This document shows, in pieces, positions 28,960-38,327 of a stretch of DNA of 49,268 nucleotides. Position 1 is the stretch's first letter, and each line of letters opens with the position of its first letter. The position numbers were made by a program, and so were the translations under genes. The notes under the pieces were generated by a model. That model had not been told where the DNA came from. It saw only the letters and a list, made by a program, of their open reading frames with translations, and searched no databases. The stretch spans positions 1-49,268 of the forward strand of contig LRMT01000082.1 in the NCBI GenBank assembly GCA_001725945.1, read 5' to 3'. The DNA is from Cupriavidus sp. UYMMa02A. GTDB lineage: Bacteria > Pseudomonadota > Gammaproteobacteria > Burkholderiales > Burkholderiaceae.

Positions 28960-29400
28960 ATGATGTTCAGGCACTTCCTGGTTCCCACGGATGGCTCGCC
29001 CCGTGCCGACGCAATGATTGCGCGGGCCATGACTTTTGCCGCGCGCATCGGTGCCCGCGTCACCGGTCTGCATGTGATTCCGCAGTATCACCTGATGACA
29101 TACCGCCTGAGCAGTCTGCAGGACACGCGGGAAACGTTCGCCGCGGAGGCCGCGCGCCACGCCGACGAGTTCCTGGTCGCGCTGAGCCGGGCGGCCACGC
29201 AGGAAGGCGTGCCGTGCGAAACCGTTACCGCCACGGACGACCACCCGTGGCAGGCGATCGTGCAGACGGCGCAGCAGCGAGAGTGCGACCTGATCGTGAT
29301 GTCGTCGCACGGACGGCGCGGCCTGCAGGCCATGCTCATCGGCAGCGAGACGCACAAGGTCCTCACGCATAGCGCGATTCCCGTGCTCGTGTTCCACTAG
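28960..29400 (+). CDS. Universal stress protein, UspA family
   Basis: 146 residues, MMFRHFLVPTDGSPRADAMI at the start with the ATP-site Asp in PTDGS. The nucleotide-binding loop G-x2-G-x9-G(S) is seen as SSHGRRGLQAMLIGSET, so an ATP-binding UspA is expected. The end LTHSAIPVLVF is typical. It is 63 bases upstream of a peroxiredoxin on the same strand, suggesting a shared stress role. Intact. Confidence 0.9.
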   Translation: MMFRHFLVPTDGSPRADAMIARAMTFAARIGARVTGLHVIPQYHLMTYRLSSLQDTRETFAAEAARHADEFLVALSRAATQEGVPCETVTATDDHPWQAIVQTAQQRECDLIVMSSHGRRGLQAMLIGSETHKVLTHSAIPVLVFH

Positions 29401-29463
29401 GGGCCTCGCAAGCGGGCGATTGCCCATCCATTGACGTTCACCACCCAACCAAGGAGTTTGATT

Positions 29464-30116
29464 ATGGCGATTCGAATTGGCGAAGAGGCTCCCGACTTCA
29501 CCGCCGAGACCACGCAGGGCCCGATCCGTTTCCATGAATGGATCGGCGACAGCTGGGCCATCCTGTTCTCGCACCCGAAGGACTTCACGCCCGTATGCAC
29601 GACCGAGCTCGGCTATATGGCCGGCCTCAAGCCCGAATTCGACAAGCGCAACACCAAGATCATCGGCCTGAGCATCGACCCTGTCGGCGACCATTCGCGC
29701 TGGGCCAAGGACATCGAGGAAACGCAGGGTCATGCGGTCAACTATCCGATGATCGGCGACGCCGACCTGAAGGTCGCCAAGCTCTATGACATGATCCATC
29801 CCGAAGCCAGCGGCGGTCCGCGCACCGCAGTGGACAACGCGACCATCCGCTCGGTGTTCTGGATCGGACCGGACAAGAAGATCAAGGCGATGCTGGCGTA
29901 TCCGATGAGTGCCGGCCGCAATTTCGACGAAGTCCTGCGCCTGCTGGATTCGCTCCAGCTCAACGCGAAACATGCCGTGGCCACGCCGGTCAACTGGAAG
30001 CCGGGCGACGACGTGATCATCCCGACCTCGGTCTCGGACGAAGACGCCAGGAAGAAATACCCGGATGGCTTCAAGACGCTGAAGCCCTACCTTCGGTGGT
30101 GGCCCAGCCAAAGTAG
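29464..30116 (+). CDS. 1-Cys peroxiredoxin, Prx6-type (end frameshifted)
   Basis: Reduces hydroperoxides. MAIRIGEEAPDFTAETTQG, then the peroxidatic Cys in SHPKDFTPVCTTELG (Pro-x3-Thr-x2-Cys) and no resolving Cys elsewhere; the long C-terminal domain NWKPGDDVIIPTSVSDEDA is that of the Prx6/AhpE-like 1-Cys group. A base is missing near 30096: the family end PYLRVVAQPK with TAG at 30114 is one frame away, while the uncorrected frame runs on to 30186. Corrected length is about 217 residues. AAGGAG lies just upstream. Confidence 0.9.
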
Positions 30117-30208
30117 TCGGACAGACGGTGGTGGGGGGCCGGCGCGCCCAAGGGATTTCCCAGGGGCGCCTCATCCATTGGTATGAGCGCTCGGACCACC
30201 GCAAAAAC

Positions 30209-30232
30209 TATCCACAGGAACAGTGGATATCC
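30209..30232. repeat. 24-bp palindromic element, copy A
   Basis: TATCCAC and GTGGATA face each other around AGGAACA; GTGGATATCC extends the right arm. It lies between the convergent peroxiredoxin and cheV genes. Copy B at 37185-37208 has the same base at 21 of 24 positions, while the flanks do not match. Each half resembles a DnaA box (TTATCCACA) with one mismatch. Function unknown. Confidence 0.7.
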
Positions 30233-30368
30233 GGCCTATTGACAACCGCACAAGGCGCGCCGGTATTGGAAAGGACTGGCTCGCCTAATTTTTAAGCAGC
30301 CCGCCGGCGTGGGGAAATGGTTGCACCGGCGGCCATTCTGTGCCTCATGAGATACAACGATGCCACGC

Positions 30369-31325
30369 TCAGTGCACCAGCACGTCGCGGATGGTGTCGG
30401 CCAGTTCCTTCGCAACGAACTTGGCAACATAGGCGTTAGCGCCGACCTTGCGCACATGTTCCTCGCTGGCCTCGCCCGAAAGCGATGAATGAATCACCAC
30501 CGGCAGCGATTTGAGGCGACTGTCCGCCTTGATCTTGCGGGTCAGCGTGAAACCGTCCATCTCCGGCATTTCCAGGTCGGTGAGCACCAGCGCCACCTCG
30601 TCATGGATCGAGCGGCCGTTGTTGGCCGCTTCAGTGGCCATGCTGTCGAGCAGGTCCCAGGCTTCCTTGCCTGACTTGGTCATCACCACGGGCGCGCCGA
30701 GCGCCTTCAGGCTCTGCTCGATCAGACCGCGCGCGAGCGCCGAGTCGTCCGCGGCAATCACCTTGGTACCCGGCGGCAGCGTGAGCTGCGGCCCGACCGA
30801 ATCCGGCGCCACGTCGGGCTGACGCGACGGCAGCACGTCGCGCAGGATCTGCTCCACATCGAGCACCTGCACCAGGCGCGCCTGGTCGGTGCCGGCATCG
30901 AGCTTGGCAATGCTGGTCACATGGCCGGTGCGCACGCTGGCCTCGGCCGAATGCACCTGGTTCCACTCCAGGCGCACGATTTCCTCGACCGCTTCGACCG
31001 CAAACCCTTGCGTCGAGCGCGCGTATTCGGTCACCAGCAAGATGCCGAGGCCATTCGCGGGCTTGCAGCCGACCAGGCGCGGCAGGTCGATCACCGGAAT
31101 CACCTGGCCGCGGATATCGGCCATGCCGAGGATCGACGGATCGGCGCCGACCACGGTGGTGACCGGCGGCATCACCAGGATTTCGCGGACCTTGAAGACG
31201 TTGATGCCGAACAGTTCGGACTGGCCGGAATGCTCGGCCTCGCCCAGCCGGAACAACAGCAGTTCGAACTGGTTGTTGTTGGTCAGGTTGGTGCGCTCGT
31301 CGATGTCTCTCATCGAACTGCTCAT
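30369..31325 (-). CDS. cheV: CheV chemotaxis coupling protein
   Basis: 318 residues: an N-terminal CheW-like domain (FELLLFRLGEAEHSGQSELF, GINVFKVREI, VIPVIDLPRLVG) and a C-terminal receiver domain with the acidic pair in VIAADDSALARG, phospho-acceptor Asp in LVLTDLEMPEMDGFTLTRKI, and AKFVAKEL at the end. It links chemoreceptors to CheA and damps signalling when phosphorylated. ATG 31325 follows from MSSSMRDIDERTNLTNNNQF, the family N-terminus. It stands alone, apart from any che operon. Intact. Confidence 0.92.
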   Translation of the reverse strand: MSSSMRDIDERTNLTNNNQFELLLFRLGEAEHSGQSELFGINVFKVREILVMPPVTTVVGADPSILGMADIRGQVIPVIDLPRLVGCKPANGLGILLVTEYARSTQGFAVEAVEEIVRLEWNQVHSAEASVRTGHVTSIAKLDAGTDQARLVQVLDVEQILRDVLPSRQPDVAPDSVGPQLTLPPGTKVIAADDSALARGLIEQSLKALGAPVVMTKSGKEAWDLLDSMATEAANNGRSIHDEVALVLTDLEMPEMDGFTLTRKIKADSRLKSLPVVIHSSLSGEASEEHVRKVGANAYVAKFVAKELADTIRDVLVH

Positions 31326-31535
31326 GTGATGCTCCCCTTGCGTGCCGATTGGCTGATTGGTTTGCCGCTGCGGTAGGTGCGGTCTGCGGCCTGGCGGCAG
31401 GCGGACAGCAGACATTCAATGTCTGGATATCGGCAGCGGGGAGTTGGGATTTGAGCCAGGCTTAAGTGGGGCTCGGGCGGGTCACGTGGCAGCGACCGGC
31501 CCCGATCGAGGCCCCATCATCATCGGCGGTGCGGG

Positions 31536-31796
31536 TCAGCCGCCGGCGAGCGCCTGCAGGATGTGGATCTCGTCGCTGTCCTGCAACGGGGCGTCCAACC
31601 GCATCCATTGCACGCGGTTGACGAATACCCGGATGTAGGGCCGGAGCTTGTCCTGCTCGTCGACGATGCGAAAGCGCATGCCCGGGAACTGCCGATCCAG
31701 GTCCTCGAGCATTTGTCCGATGTTGCTGCCGCGCGCTTCCACCACCGGTTGCTGGCCGGTATAGGAAAGCAGCGGCGAGGCAATATGCACGCGCAT
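31536..31796 (-). CDS. MoaD/ThiS-like ubiquitin-fold protein
   Basis: 86 residues. Beta-grasp pattern MRVHIASPLLSYTGQQPVVE, ARGSNIGQMLEDLDRQFPGM, IRVFVNRVQWMRLDAPLQDS and DEIHILQALAGG. It ends in Gly-Gly, as needed for adenylation or conjugation as a sulfur carrier. No moa or thi gene is nearby. Its start lies 18 bases after the stop of a beta-propeller protein on the same strand, so the two are one operon. This pairing suggests that the partner is a functional mate rather than molybdopterin synthase. Confidence 0.8.
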   Translation of the reverse strand: MRVHIASPLLSYTGQQPVVEARGSNIGQMLEDLDRQFPGMRFRIVDEQDKLRPYIRVFVNRVQWMRLDAPLQDSDEIHILQALAGG

Positions 31797-31814
31797 GTCA
31801 GTGGCCTCGCGGGG

Positions 31815-32998
31815 TCAGACCGGCCGCGCGGACTGGACTGCGTAGATATGCGGCAAGTGGCTGGCAATGCACTGCCAGTGCTCGCCCTCATCGGCGCTGG
31901 CCCAGACCTCGCCGCTCGTTGTGCCGAAGTAGACGCCCACCGGGGACTGCGCATCGGCCGTCATGGCCTGGCGTTTGACGGTGAGCCAGGCCTGCTGGTC
32001 CGGCAGGCCACGGTCCTGGCGCTGCCAGGTTTCGCCGGCATCGCGCGTGACATAGGCCGCCGGCTTGCCACCGGGGCTCACGCGCGGCCAGACATCGCTG
32101 CCGTCCATCGGGAATACCCACACCGTACGCGGGTCGCGCTGGTGCGCAACGATCGGAAAGCCTATGTCCCCAACGTCGCGCGGCATGGCATCGCCGATGC
32201 GCTTCCAGGTGCCTTCACGCCGGTCCATGCGATAAATGCCGCAGTGGTTCTGCTGATACAGGATGTCGGGCGCGGCCGGATGCTGCAGCACGCAGTGCGG
32301 GTCGTGGCCGTATTCGACATCGGGGTCCGGCAGGAAATCGGCCGCACAGCCGCGGTTCAGCGGTTTCCAGTCCGCGCCGGCATCAGTGCTTTCAAACACG
32401 CCGCCGCTCGACATGCCGATATACAGGTGCTTCGGGTCACGCGGATCGACCAGGATGGAATGCAGCTTGGGACCGTCTGGCGTGCCGTCCTGCTCGCCAC
32501 CGGTCCAGTCGCGCCGCATCGGGTGGTCATTGAAGCCGGCCACGGACTCCCAGCTTGCGCCATGGTCTGTACTGCGAAACAGGCCCTGCGGCGACGTGCC
32601 CGCGTACCAGGTGCCCGGTTCCGTCGCGTGGCCGGGCGTCAGCCAGAAGACGTGATCGACCACGCGACCCGTCTCGCCTTCCGGCGCCTTGGCAAAGGCC
32701 GGCGGGCGTGTAGCTTCGGTCCAGTTCTGGCCGCCGTCGGTGGAACGGAAGACGGTCGGACCAAGGTGGCCGGTCCGTGCCGCCATGAGCATGCGCTGCG
32801 GCTCGCGTGGATCCTGCATGATGTGATGAATGGTATGCCCGAGAAATACGGCCCGCGCAGTTCCCACTCGCGCCGGGACGGGTCGCTGGTCAGGAACCAG
32901 GCTCCTTTGAGTGTGGCGACCAGCAGCATTGCCGGGCCGGATTCCGGCAACGACGTCTTGAGCGGCGCGGTTTGCGGTGCCGTGCTAGCAGTCATCAT
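31815..32998 (-). CDS. BNR/sialidase-type beta-propeller protein (frameshifted)
   Basis: About 394 residues. Repeated Asp-box-like units S-T-D-x-G-x-x-W mark propeller blades: FRSTDGGQNWTEA, FRSTDHGASWESV, FESTDAGADWKPL, VTRDAGETWQRQ and ASADEGEHWQCI. The start MLLVATLKGAWFLTSDPSR has no signal peptide, so the protein is probably cytoplasmic, unlike true sialidases. One base is lost near 32850. The catalytic Arg triad of sialidases cannot be placed. Domain-rich Cys and His residues (CAADFLPDPDVEYGHDPHCV) are notable. It is co-transcribed with a ThiS/MoaD-like protein. Function unknown. Confidence 0.8.
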
Positions 32999-33298
32999 GG
33001 CTCCTGCGGAGTTGCCCCGTAGGGGCACGTGCTACCGAGTCTAGTCCATGTAGACAGTGTTCACAATTGCAATCTTGTGACGGCATGCAACGAGCCGGCG
33101 TCGTGAAAATCGCACGCGGATCGTGAGGTTTAGCTACTGTTAGAGGCGGATCGGCGATGCCGGACATGCTGAACGGACTGCCCGCCTGCGCCTACGCTAT
33201 CGCGAAGCCGATGGCGAGATTTTCGTGTACGTGGAAGACGGCCAGCCGCCAATTGGCTGGCTATACGGTGTGGCGTTCTGGCGGCGTTCTGAAGGCGT

Positions 33299-33504
33299 TC
33301 AGAGCCAGCTAACAGGCGCCGCCTCACGGGCATTCTGCAGATGCAGCATCCAGCCGCGCGCAAAATATTCCCGCACGCGGCAACCAGCGAACGCCCGTTG
33401 CCCATGCGGGCGTACAAGGCAACGTCGCGAGACAGAGCATCGGAGGCGATGGCGGTCCGGCGGTCCGGTGACTGGCGATAAAGGGTGTCAGCAAGCACTT
33501 GCAT
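33299..33504 (-). CDS. Small hypothetical protein (frameshifted)
   Basis: From ATG 33504: MQVLADTLYRQSPDRRTAIA, then SDALSRDVALYARMGNGRSL. The frame then degenerates. Adding one base near 33384 gives REYFARGWMLHLQNAREAAP and a stop at 33299, for about 69 residues. The same one-base-loss pattern as in known genes, and sensible amphipathic composition, support coding. I do not recognise the family. The uncorrected frame runs on to 33130 without sense. Confidence 0.45.
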
Positions 33505-33943
33505 GGAAGTTATTCCGGTAAAGAAAAGCGCGCCAGACCGCACACACGATCCGACTCAAGGGTTATCCCTAGTATAACGAAGTCGCCCGCACGGCATACG
33601 GGTCAATCCCTATAGGCCGTATTTGTGCCAGCTGATAAGGCGCGCATGCCCTTGGGGCATTTTCGCGCCCTGGCTCTCAGTCAAGTACGCAACTAGTCAT
33701 ATTCACTATTCGGTCGCAGGCATACCGCGCATTTGCCGGGGTTATGACGAAGCGCCGCGAGTCACCTAGCCTTCAGCCTTGCCCAGATCGCGCCCACGCA
33801 GAAGGCGACAGACAGCAAGCACACCGATAAAACCGGCCGCACATCGAGCATGCGACGGCCGATACCTAGAACCACGTGAGACAAAGCTTGTCCGCGAGCC
33901 CTTCGCCGGCTTGCGGCAACGCCCTGCAAGGAGACAGATCATC
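33505..33943. other. Intergenic stretch before the purine permease
   Basis: No gene is supported in these 439 bases. It contains the nested hairpin at 33639-33669 and presumably the permease promoter. The DNA is AT-richer at 33550-33620 and near 33700. Confidence 0.45.
33639..33669. repeat. Nested hairpin upstream of the permease
   Basis: Outer arms GGCGCG and CGCGCC enclose inner arms ATGCCC and GGGCAT around a TTG loop, with a one-base and a three-base bulge. It lies about 275 bases before the permease start. It could be a leader structure or a terminator; no purine-riboswitch core was recognised. Confidence 0.4.
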
Positions 33944-35324
33944 ATGATCGAACAGCCCTATCCGTCAGTGACGGAAGTCGATTCCGCGCGCCCCGAAGCC
34001 AAGAACAAACTCGACGCCTATTTCCAGATCACCGCGCGCGGCAGCACGCAGCGGCAGGAACTGGTGGCGGGTGTCACCACGTTCATGGCCATGGTCTACG
34101 CGGTCTTTGTCGTGCCGGGCATGCTCGGCAAGGCCGGCTTCGATACCAGCGCGGTGTTCGTGGCGGTGTGCCTGACCACTGCATTCGGCTCGCTGCTGAT
34201 GGGCGTGTGGGCCAAGCTGCCGATCGCCATCGGCTGCGCCATTTCGCTGACCGCGTTCATGGCCTTCGGCCTCGTGCTGGGACAAGGGCTGTCGCCGGCC
34301 GTGGCGCTCGGCGCGGTATTCCTGATGGGCATCGTGTTCACCGCGATCTCCGTGACCGGCGTACGCTCGTGGATCCTGCGCAACCTGCCGGCAGGCGTAG
34401 CCCACGGCGCGGGCATCGGCATCGGCCTGTTCCTGCTGCTGATCGCTTCCAATGAAGTCGGCCTCGTGGTCAAGAACAGCGGCGCGGGCCTGCCCGTGAC
34501 GCTGGGCAAGATCACCTCGTTCCCGGTGGTGATGTCGGTGCTCGGTCTTGCCGCAATCTTCGGCCTGGAGCGCGCCGCGTGCCGGGCGGCATCCTGCTGG
34601 TGATCGTCGCCATTTCGGTGCTGGGCCTGATCTTCGACCCGGCCGTGAAGTTCACCGGCGTGTTCGCGCTGCCTTCGCTGAGCGCGCCTGGCCACCAGTC
34701 GCTGATCGGCGCCATGGATATCCGCGGTGCGCTGTCCGCTGCGGTGCTGCCCAGTGTGCTGGCGCTCGTGATGACGGCCGTGTTCGACGCCACCGGCACG
34801 ATCCGCGCCGTAGCCGGCCAGGCCGGCCAGCTTGACGCCAGTGGCCATATCCGCAACGGCGGACGCGCCCTCACCGCGGACTCGGTCAGCTCGATCTTCT
34901 CCGCCATGTTCGGCGCGCCCCGGCTGCGGCGTATATCGAATCAACCGTCGGCGTTGCCGCCGGCGCCAAGACCGGCCTCACCGCCGTGGTGGTCGGCCTG
35001 CTGTTCCTGGCCGTGATGTTCTTCTCGCCGCTGGCCGCCCTGGTGCCGTCGTACGCGACCGCGCCTGCGCTGATGTACGTGGGCCTGCTGATGCTGTCGA
35101 GCGTCTCGCGCCTGCATATGGACGATCTGGTCGATGCGCTGGCTGGGCTGGTGTGCGCGGTGTTTATCGTGCTGACCTGCAATATCGTCACCGGCATCAT
35201 GCTCGGCTTCTGCACGCTGGTGGTTGGACGCATCGTCGCGGGTGAATGGCGCAAGCTCAATGTCGGCACTGTGGCTATCGCCGTGGCGCTTGCCGCGTTC
35301 TATGCGGGAGGGTGGGCGATTTGA
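33944..35324 (+). CDS. NCS2/AzgA-type purine permease (frameshifted)
   Basis: About 460 residues with 12 or more membrane segments. Family features: [20 protein letters not shown] at the N-terminus, [37 protein letters not shown] Gly-rich helix, [20 protein letters not shown], and [17 protein letters not shown]. These fit the AzgA branch, which takes up adenine, guanine or hypoxanthine with protons. Bases are missing near 34573 and near 34925 ([12 protein letters not shown]). Start 33944 follows an AAGGAG at 33927. A strong terminator follows at 35379. The substrate within the purines is not decided. Confidence 0.85.
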
Positions 35325-35378
35325 TGCCGATGTGAATTCAACAATGTCTCCTCCGCCGCCCATGACGGTGGATTTATG

Positions 35379-35409
35379 CCCCGGGATTCCTGCTTTCCCG
35401 GGGTTTTTT
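35379..35409 (+). terminator. Intrinsic terminator after the purine permease
   Basis: CCCCGGGA and TCCCGGGG form an 8-bp stem around a 9-base loop, followed directly by TTTTTT. It lies 55 bases after the permease stop. Textbook structure. Confidence 0.85.
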
Positions 35410-36121
35410 GGGGTTCTTTTTGGAAGCGGTCGCGGGAATGGCGGGGGTTTTCGTTCTTGGCTGGCAGCGCTGTTTCGCCGGCGTAGCCGGCGCGCCTCTG
35501 TGGCGGGGAACGCGGGATCGTTCTTGACATGCGCCGCTCGACCAAGAACCATTTTTTATCGCTTGCGTCCTCATCCAGAAATTCAGCCAGGCTTTAGGCT
35601 TGCCGATCACGAGCACACCCCGCGTCAGCAGACGTCGCCACGCCGCCGTGCATTGACGTTCTATCAATGCCTCATTGAAGCGCGATCTCCCAATGCAGCC
35701 GCACGCAACAGGCAGGCATTCGACACGCACCGAACTTGCCGAAAAATGTCCTTGCCAGCGATCATGCGGACCAGCGCGACGCCAGCTAATCGATACAGAA
35801 CACCCGACTCTCGGGAGTCTCGTGCGGACCCGCTGGAGCAAGGAAATCATGCTTGGCCGGATATCCGGAAAACCCAATACAACCCCATCCGGATCGTAAT
35901 CACCGCAGTGCCTTCAGCCATTGCAAATAGCAGCAAGGCACGGTGCAGCCATTGATTCCCCACCTCTTATTTCCTGCAATCGCACAGTCTGTAACAATAG
36001 ACTCGTGCAATCTGCGTTATATTTCGTAAAATTTTTTTGTACCCGCCGTGCCACGACAATGGCATATTGGCGCGTAGTTCCAGTACCATGCAGCGGCCAA
36101 TTGCAGAAAAGGGGAATATAA
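35410..36121. other. Gene-poor stretch before the H-NS-like gene
   Basis: No gene is supported in these 712 bases. Minus-strand frames near 35560-35870 contain stretches such as RRLLTRGVLVIGKPKAWLNF that look mildly coding, but they match no family I can name. The last 150 bases, before the H-NS-like gene, are AT-rich (GTAAAATTTTTTTGT), typical of an H-NS autoregulated promoter. Confidence 0.4.
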
Positions 36122-36431
36122 ATGGCGACATACAAGCAACTTCTCGCAGAAAAAGAAGCACTCGAAGCCAAGCTCAATGAAGCCAGGGCGACGGAAGTCG
36201 CGGCGTGATCGACCAGATCCGCTCGCTGATGGCGGAATATGAGCTGACCGCAGACGACATCGCCCCGCGCCGCGCCGTGGCCGCCCGGCCGGTTCGAGCA
36301 CCGCCAAGAAAGAGCATGCGCCGCTGCCGGCAAAATACATGGATCCCAAGACCGGCAAGACGTGGTCGGGCCGAGGCCGCGCGCCGGCATGGCTGGGCAA
36401 GCGCCCGGAACGGTTCCTGATCGAGTCGTGA
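36122..36431 (+). CDS. H-NS-family nucleoid-associated protein (frameshifted)
   Basis: About 103 residues. N-terminal coiled coil for dimer formation (MATYKQLLAEKEALEAKLNE), VIDQIRSLMAEYELTADDIA, and the C-terminal DNA-binding domain KYMDPKTGKTWSGRGRAPAW followed by LGKRPERFLIES, which has the beta-proteobacterial H-NS core T-W-S/T-G-R-G-R-x-P-x-W. Two missing G residues, near 36205 and near 36278, split it into three frames. AAAGGGG precedes the ATG. It silences AT-rich, often foreign DNA; the AT-rich upstream region suggests self-control. Confidence 0.85.
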
Positions 36432-36475
36432 TTTTCACCGGCCAACCCGCTTTGGGGTAGCCAGTCCAGGCGTCG

Positions 36476-37048
36476 TCACGACGCCTGGCAGACGTATTCC
36501 TTCCTCAGCGCGCGAAAGCCTTGCTGCGTCGGCTCGACTACCAACCGTGCGCCGCCTGACGGCAGCGGCCGCAGGCGCAGCACCTGCGCCGAGCACTGGC
36601 TAGCGGTCTCGTCGCGCTTGAATCGGATTTCGTATTGCGCGCCCGCCTCGGGCACGAACGACACGCCCGCCGCGCAACGCAGTTCCGGCAGCGGCGGCGC
36701 CGCGGTCGAACTCACGCCCACATAGATCCGCCTGCCGGCTTCCACCTGGCGCTCACGCGTGCGCGACGCCGGCTCTGGCGAACGCCCGGCCATTTCCAGT
36801 CCACGGTCCCGCCCGATCGCCGAAAGCTGCTTGCCGGTGCCGGCCAGCACCAGCGGCCGAGCCGGTTCCGGGCATTTGGAAGGGTCCACCACCGTGAAGG
36901 AGGTGTTGTCATCGGTATCCGTCACCAGCCGGACGCTGGCCGCCGGTGCGCCGGACGGCACGCGGTACGGTGCCACGCAGCCGGCCGCCAGGGCGGCAAC
37001 AGCCAGCATCATCACGATCGGCACTGCCGTCGGCCCTTGGTTTCGCAT
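36476..37048 (-). CDS. Putative lipoprotein
   Basis: 190 residues. MRNQGPTAVPIVMMLAVAAL is a signal sequence ending in the lipobox LAAGC, so the protein is lipidated. The rest is soluble (VRLVTDTDDNTSFTVVDPSK, RIYVGVSSTAAPPLPELRC, EYVCQAS at the end) with two or more Cys that may pair. No family recognised. Because the LysR gene upstream has lost a base near its end, the open frame here appears joined to it through 36476-38224; the ATG at 37048 is the real start. Confidence 0.65.
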   Translation of the reverse strand: MRNQGPTAVPIVMMLAVAALAAGCVAPYRVPSGAPAASVRLVTDTDDNTSFTVVDPSKCPEPARPLVLAGTGKQLSAIGRDRGLEMAGRSPEPASRTRERQVEAGRRIYVGVSSTAAPPLPELRCAAGVSFVPEAGAQYEIRFKRDETASQCSAQVLRLRPLPSGGARLVVEPTQQGFRALRKEYVCQAS

Positions 37049-37177
37049 GGGATCGGAAGGCTGTGGATGGGAATGCGTGCCGGGTCGCCTAACGGCAAGC
37101 GACAGGCGTGGGCGGAGCGTCCAGCATAACCTCTGGCCGGGCGGCGCGTCGATGGTAGAAACCCATGTTGAAAATCG

Positions 37178-37212
37178 GCGAGGATATCCACAGAATCTGT
37201 GGATATCCTCGC
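37178..37212. repeat. Perfect 16-bp inverted repeat containing palindromic element copy B
   Basis: GCGAGGATATCCACAG and its exact complement flank an AAT loop. The core 37185-37208 is the second copy of the 24-bp element at 30209-30232. It lies between a LysR gene and a lipoprotein gene, both on the minus strand, 86 bases after the LysR stop. It could be a terminator without a T tract or a protein-binding site; two DnaA-box-like half sites face each other. Confidence 0.75.
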
Positions 37213-37298
37213 GCCTTGCCTCCGAAACGCCCAGTCTGTGCGCCAACGCACCGGGCCGCCCAAATTTTAGGCATTCGGTTGCACTCGGGCGCAACCCG

Positions 37299-38220
37299 TC
37301 ATGCCGCGCGTTCCCAGGGCGGCTTTCGCCGAAGCGTTCCGCCAGGAAATCCACAAACGCCCGTACGCGCGGTGGCACCAGCCGGCGCTGCGGCATCACC
37401 GCGTAGATGCCGGTCTCCGCCACCGGGTAGTCGGCCAGCACCGGCACCAGTCGCCCGGTGCGCAAGGCCGCGCAGACATGCCAGGTCGAATGCATGGCAA
37501 TGCCCAGGCCGGCAAGCGCGGCATCCGACAGTAGCTCCCCGGAATTGGCCTCGATCGGGCCACGCACCCGGACGGCGATCTGCCCGCCCTTCCCGTCGCC
37601 GATGTGCCAGACGTCCTGCCGCCCCTGGCTGCCTACCAGCACCAGACAATCATGATTGGCCAGGTCCTGCGGCGTGCGCGGCGTGCCGCGGCGGCTCAGG
37701 TATTCCGGCGCAGCGCATAGCAGGCGGCGGTTGCTGGCCAGCTTGCGCGCAACCAGCGTCGAATCATCGAGCGCGCCGATCCGGATCGCCAGGTCGAAAC
37801 CCGCACTGATCAGGTCCAGCACGTTGTCGGTCATGGTGAAGCTGAGCTTCAGCCCGGGATGGATGGCCATGAATTCCGGCAGCAGCGGCGAGATATATAG
37901 CCGGCCGAACGTCGACGAGGTGGTCAGGCGCAACGTACCGGAAATGCCCGCGCCCGCCTGGCGCAGCGAACTGCCCAGCGCGTCGAGATCCTCGACCAGC
38001 GCGCGGCCCTGCTCGGCCAGGATCGCGCCCTCGGGCGCGCGTGCAGGCGCCGCGTCGTGCGATGCAGCAAGCGAACGCCGAGGTCCCGCTCCAGCCGCTG
38101 CAGGCGCTGGCTGGCAACCGCTACGGACAGATCCATGCTGCGGGCGGCGGCGCTGATCGAACCAAGATCCAGTACGCGAAGAAACAAGCCGATATCGCCG
38201 ATGCGATCCATGATTATCAA
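37299..38220 (-). CDS. LysR-family regulator, divergent from the MFS gene (frameshifted)
   Basis: N-terminal HTH: MDRIGDIGLFLRVLDLGSIS, AAARSMDLSVAVASQRLQRL, GVRLLHRTTRR. Effector domain: GTLRLTTSSTFGRLYISPLL, PEFMAIHPGLKLSFTMTDNV, FDLAIRIGALDDSTLVARKL, CAAPEYLSRRGTPRTPQDLA, RAFVDFLAERFGE. Bases are missing near 38040 and near 37325; the corrected end is FGESPWERAA-like with a stop at 37299. About 306 residues. The start is 107 bases from the MFS start on the other strand, so it probably controls that transporter. Confidence 0.82.
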
Positions 38221-38327
38221 GCATTTATTGAAACTGATTATTGATCATGCCTGTTTCCGACAAAGATGAAAAGACCGACACTCCGGGCTTCCAGCCTTCC
38301 CTTCCGCACTCTGCAAGCGTCCCCCAC

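Noticed and set aside
33130..33298. Extension of the small minus-strand gene, and a plus-strand reading with text YREADGEIFVYVEDGQPPIG
   Set aside because: The minus extension is shifted nonsense after the missing base. The plus reading is short, has no start or continuation, and no family could be named.
35540..35880. Possible antitoxin-like segment on the minus strand
   Set aside because: The resemblance to toxin-binding antitoxin domains was limited to a few residues and no toxin gene is adjacent.
36476..38224. Apparent LysR-lipoprotein fusion of 582 codons
   Set aside because: The join arises because a base is missing near 37325, so the LysR stop at 37299 is skipped. The lipoprotein has its own signal peptide and lipobox starting at 37048.
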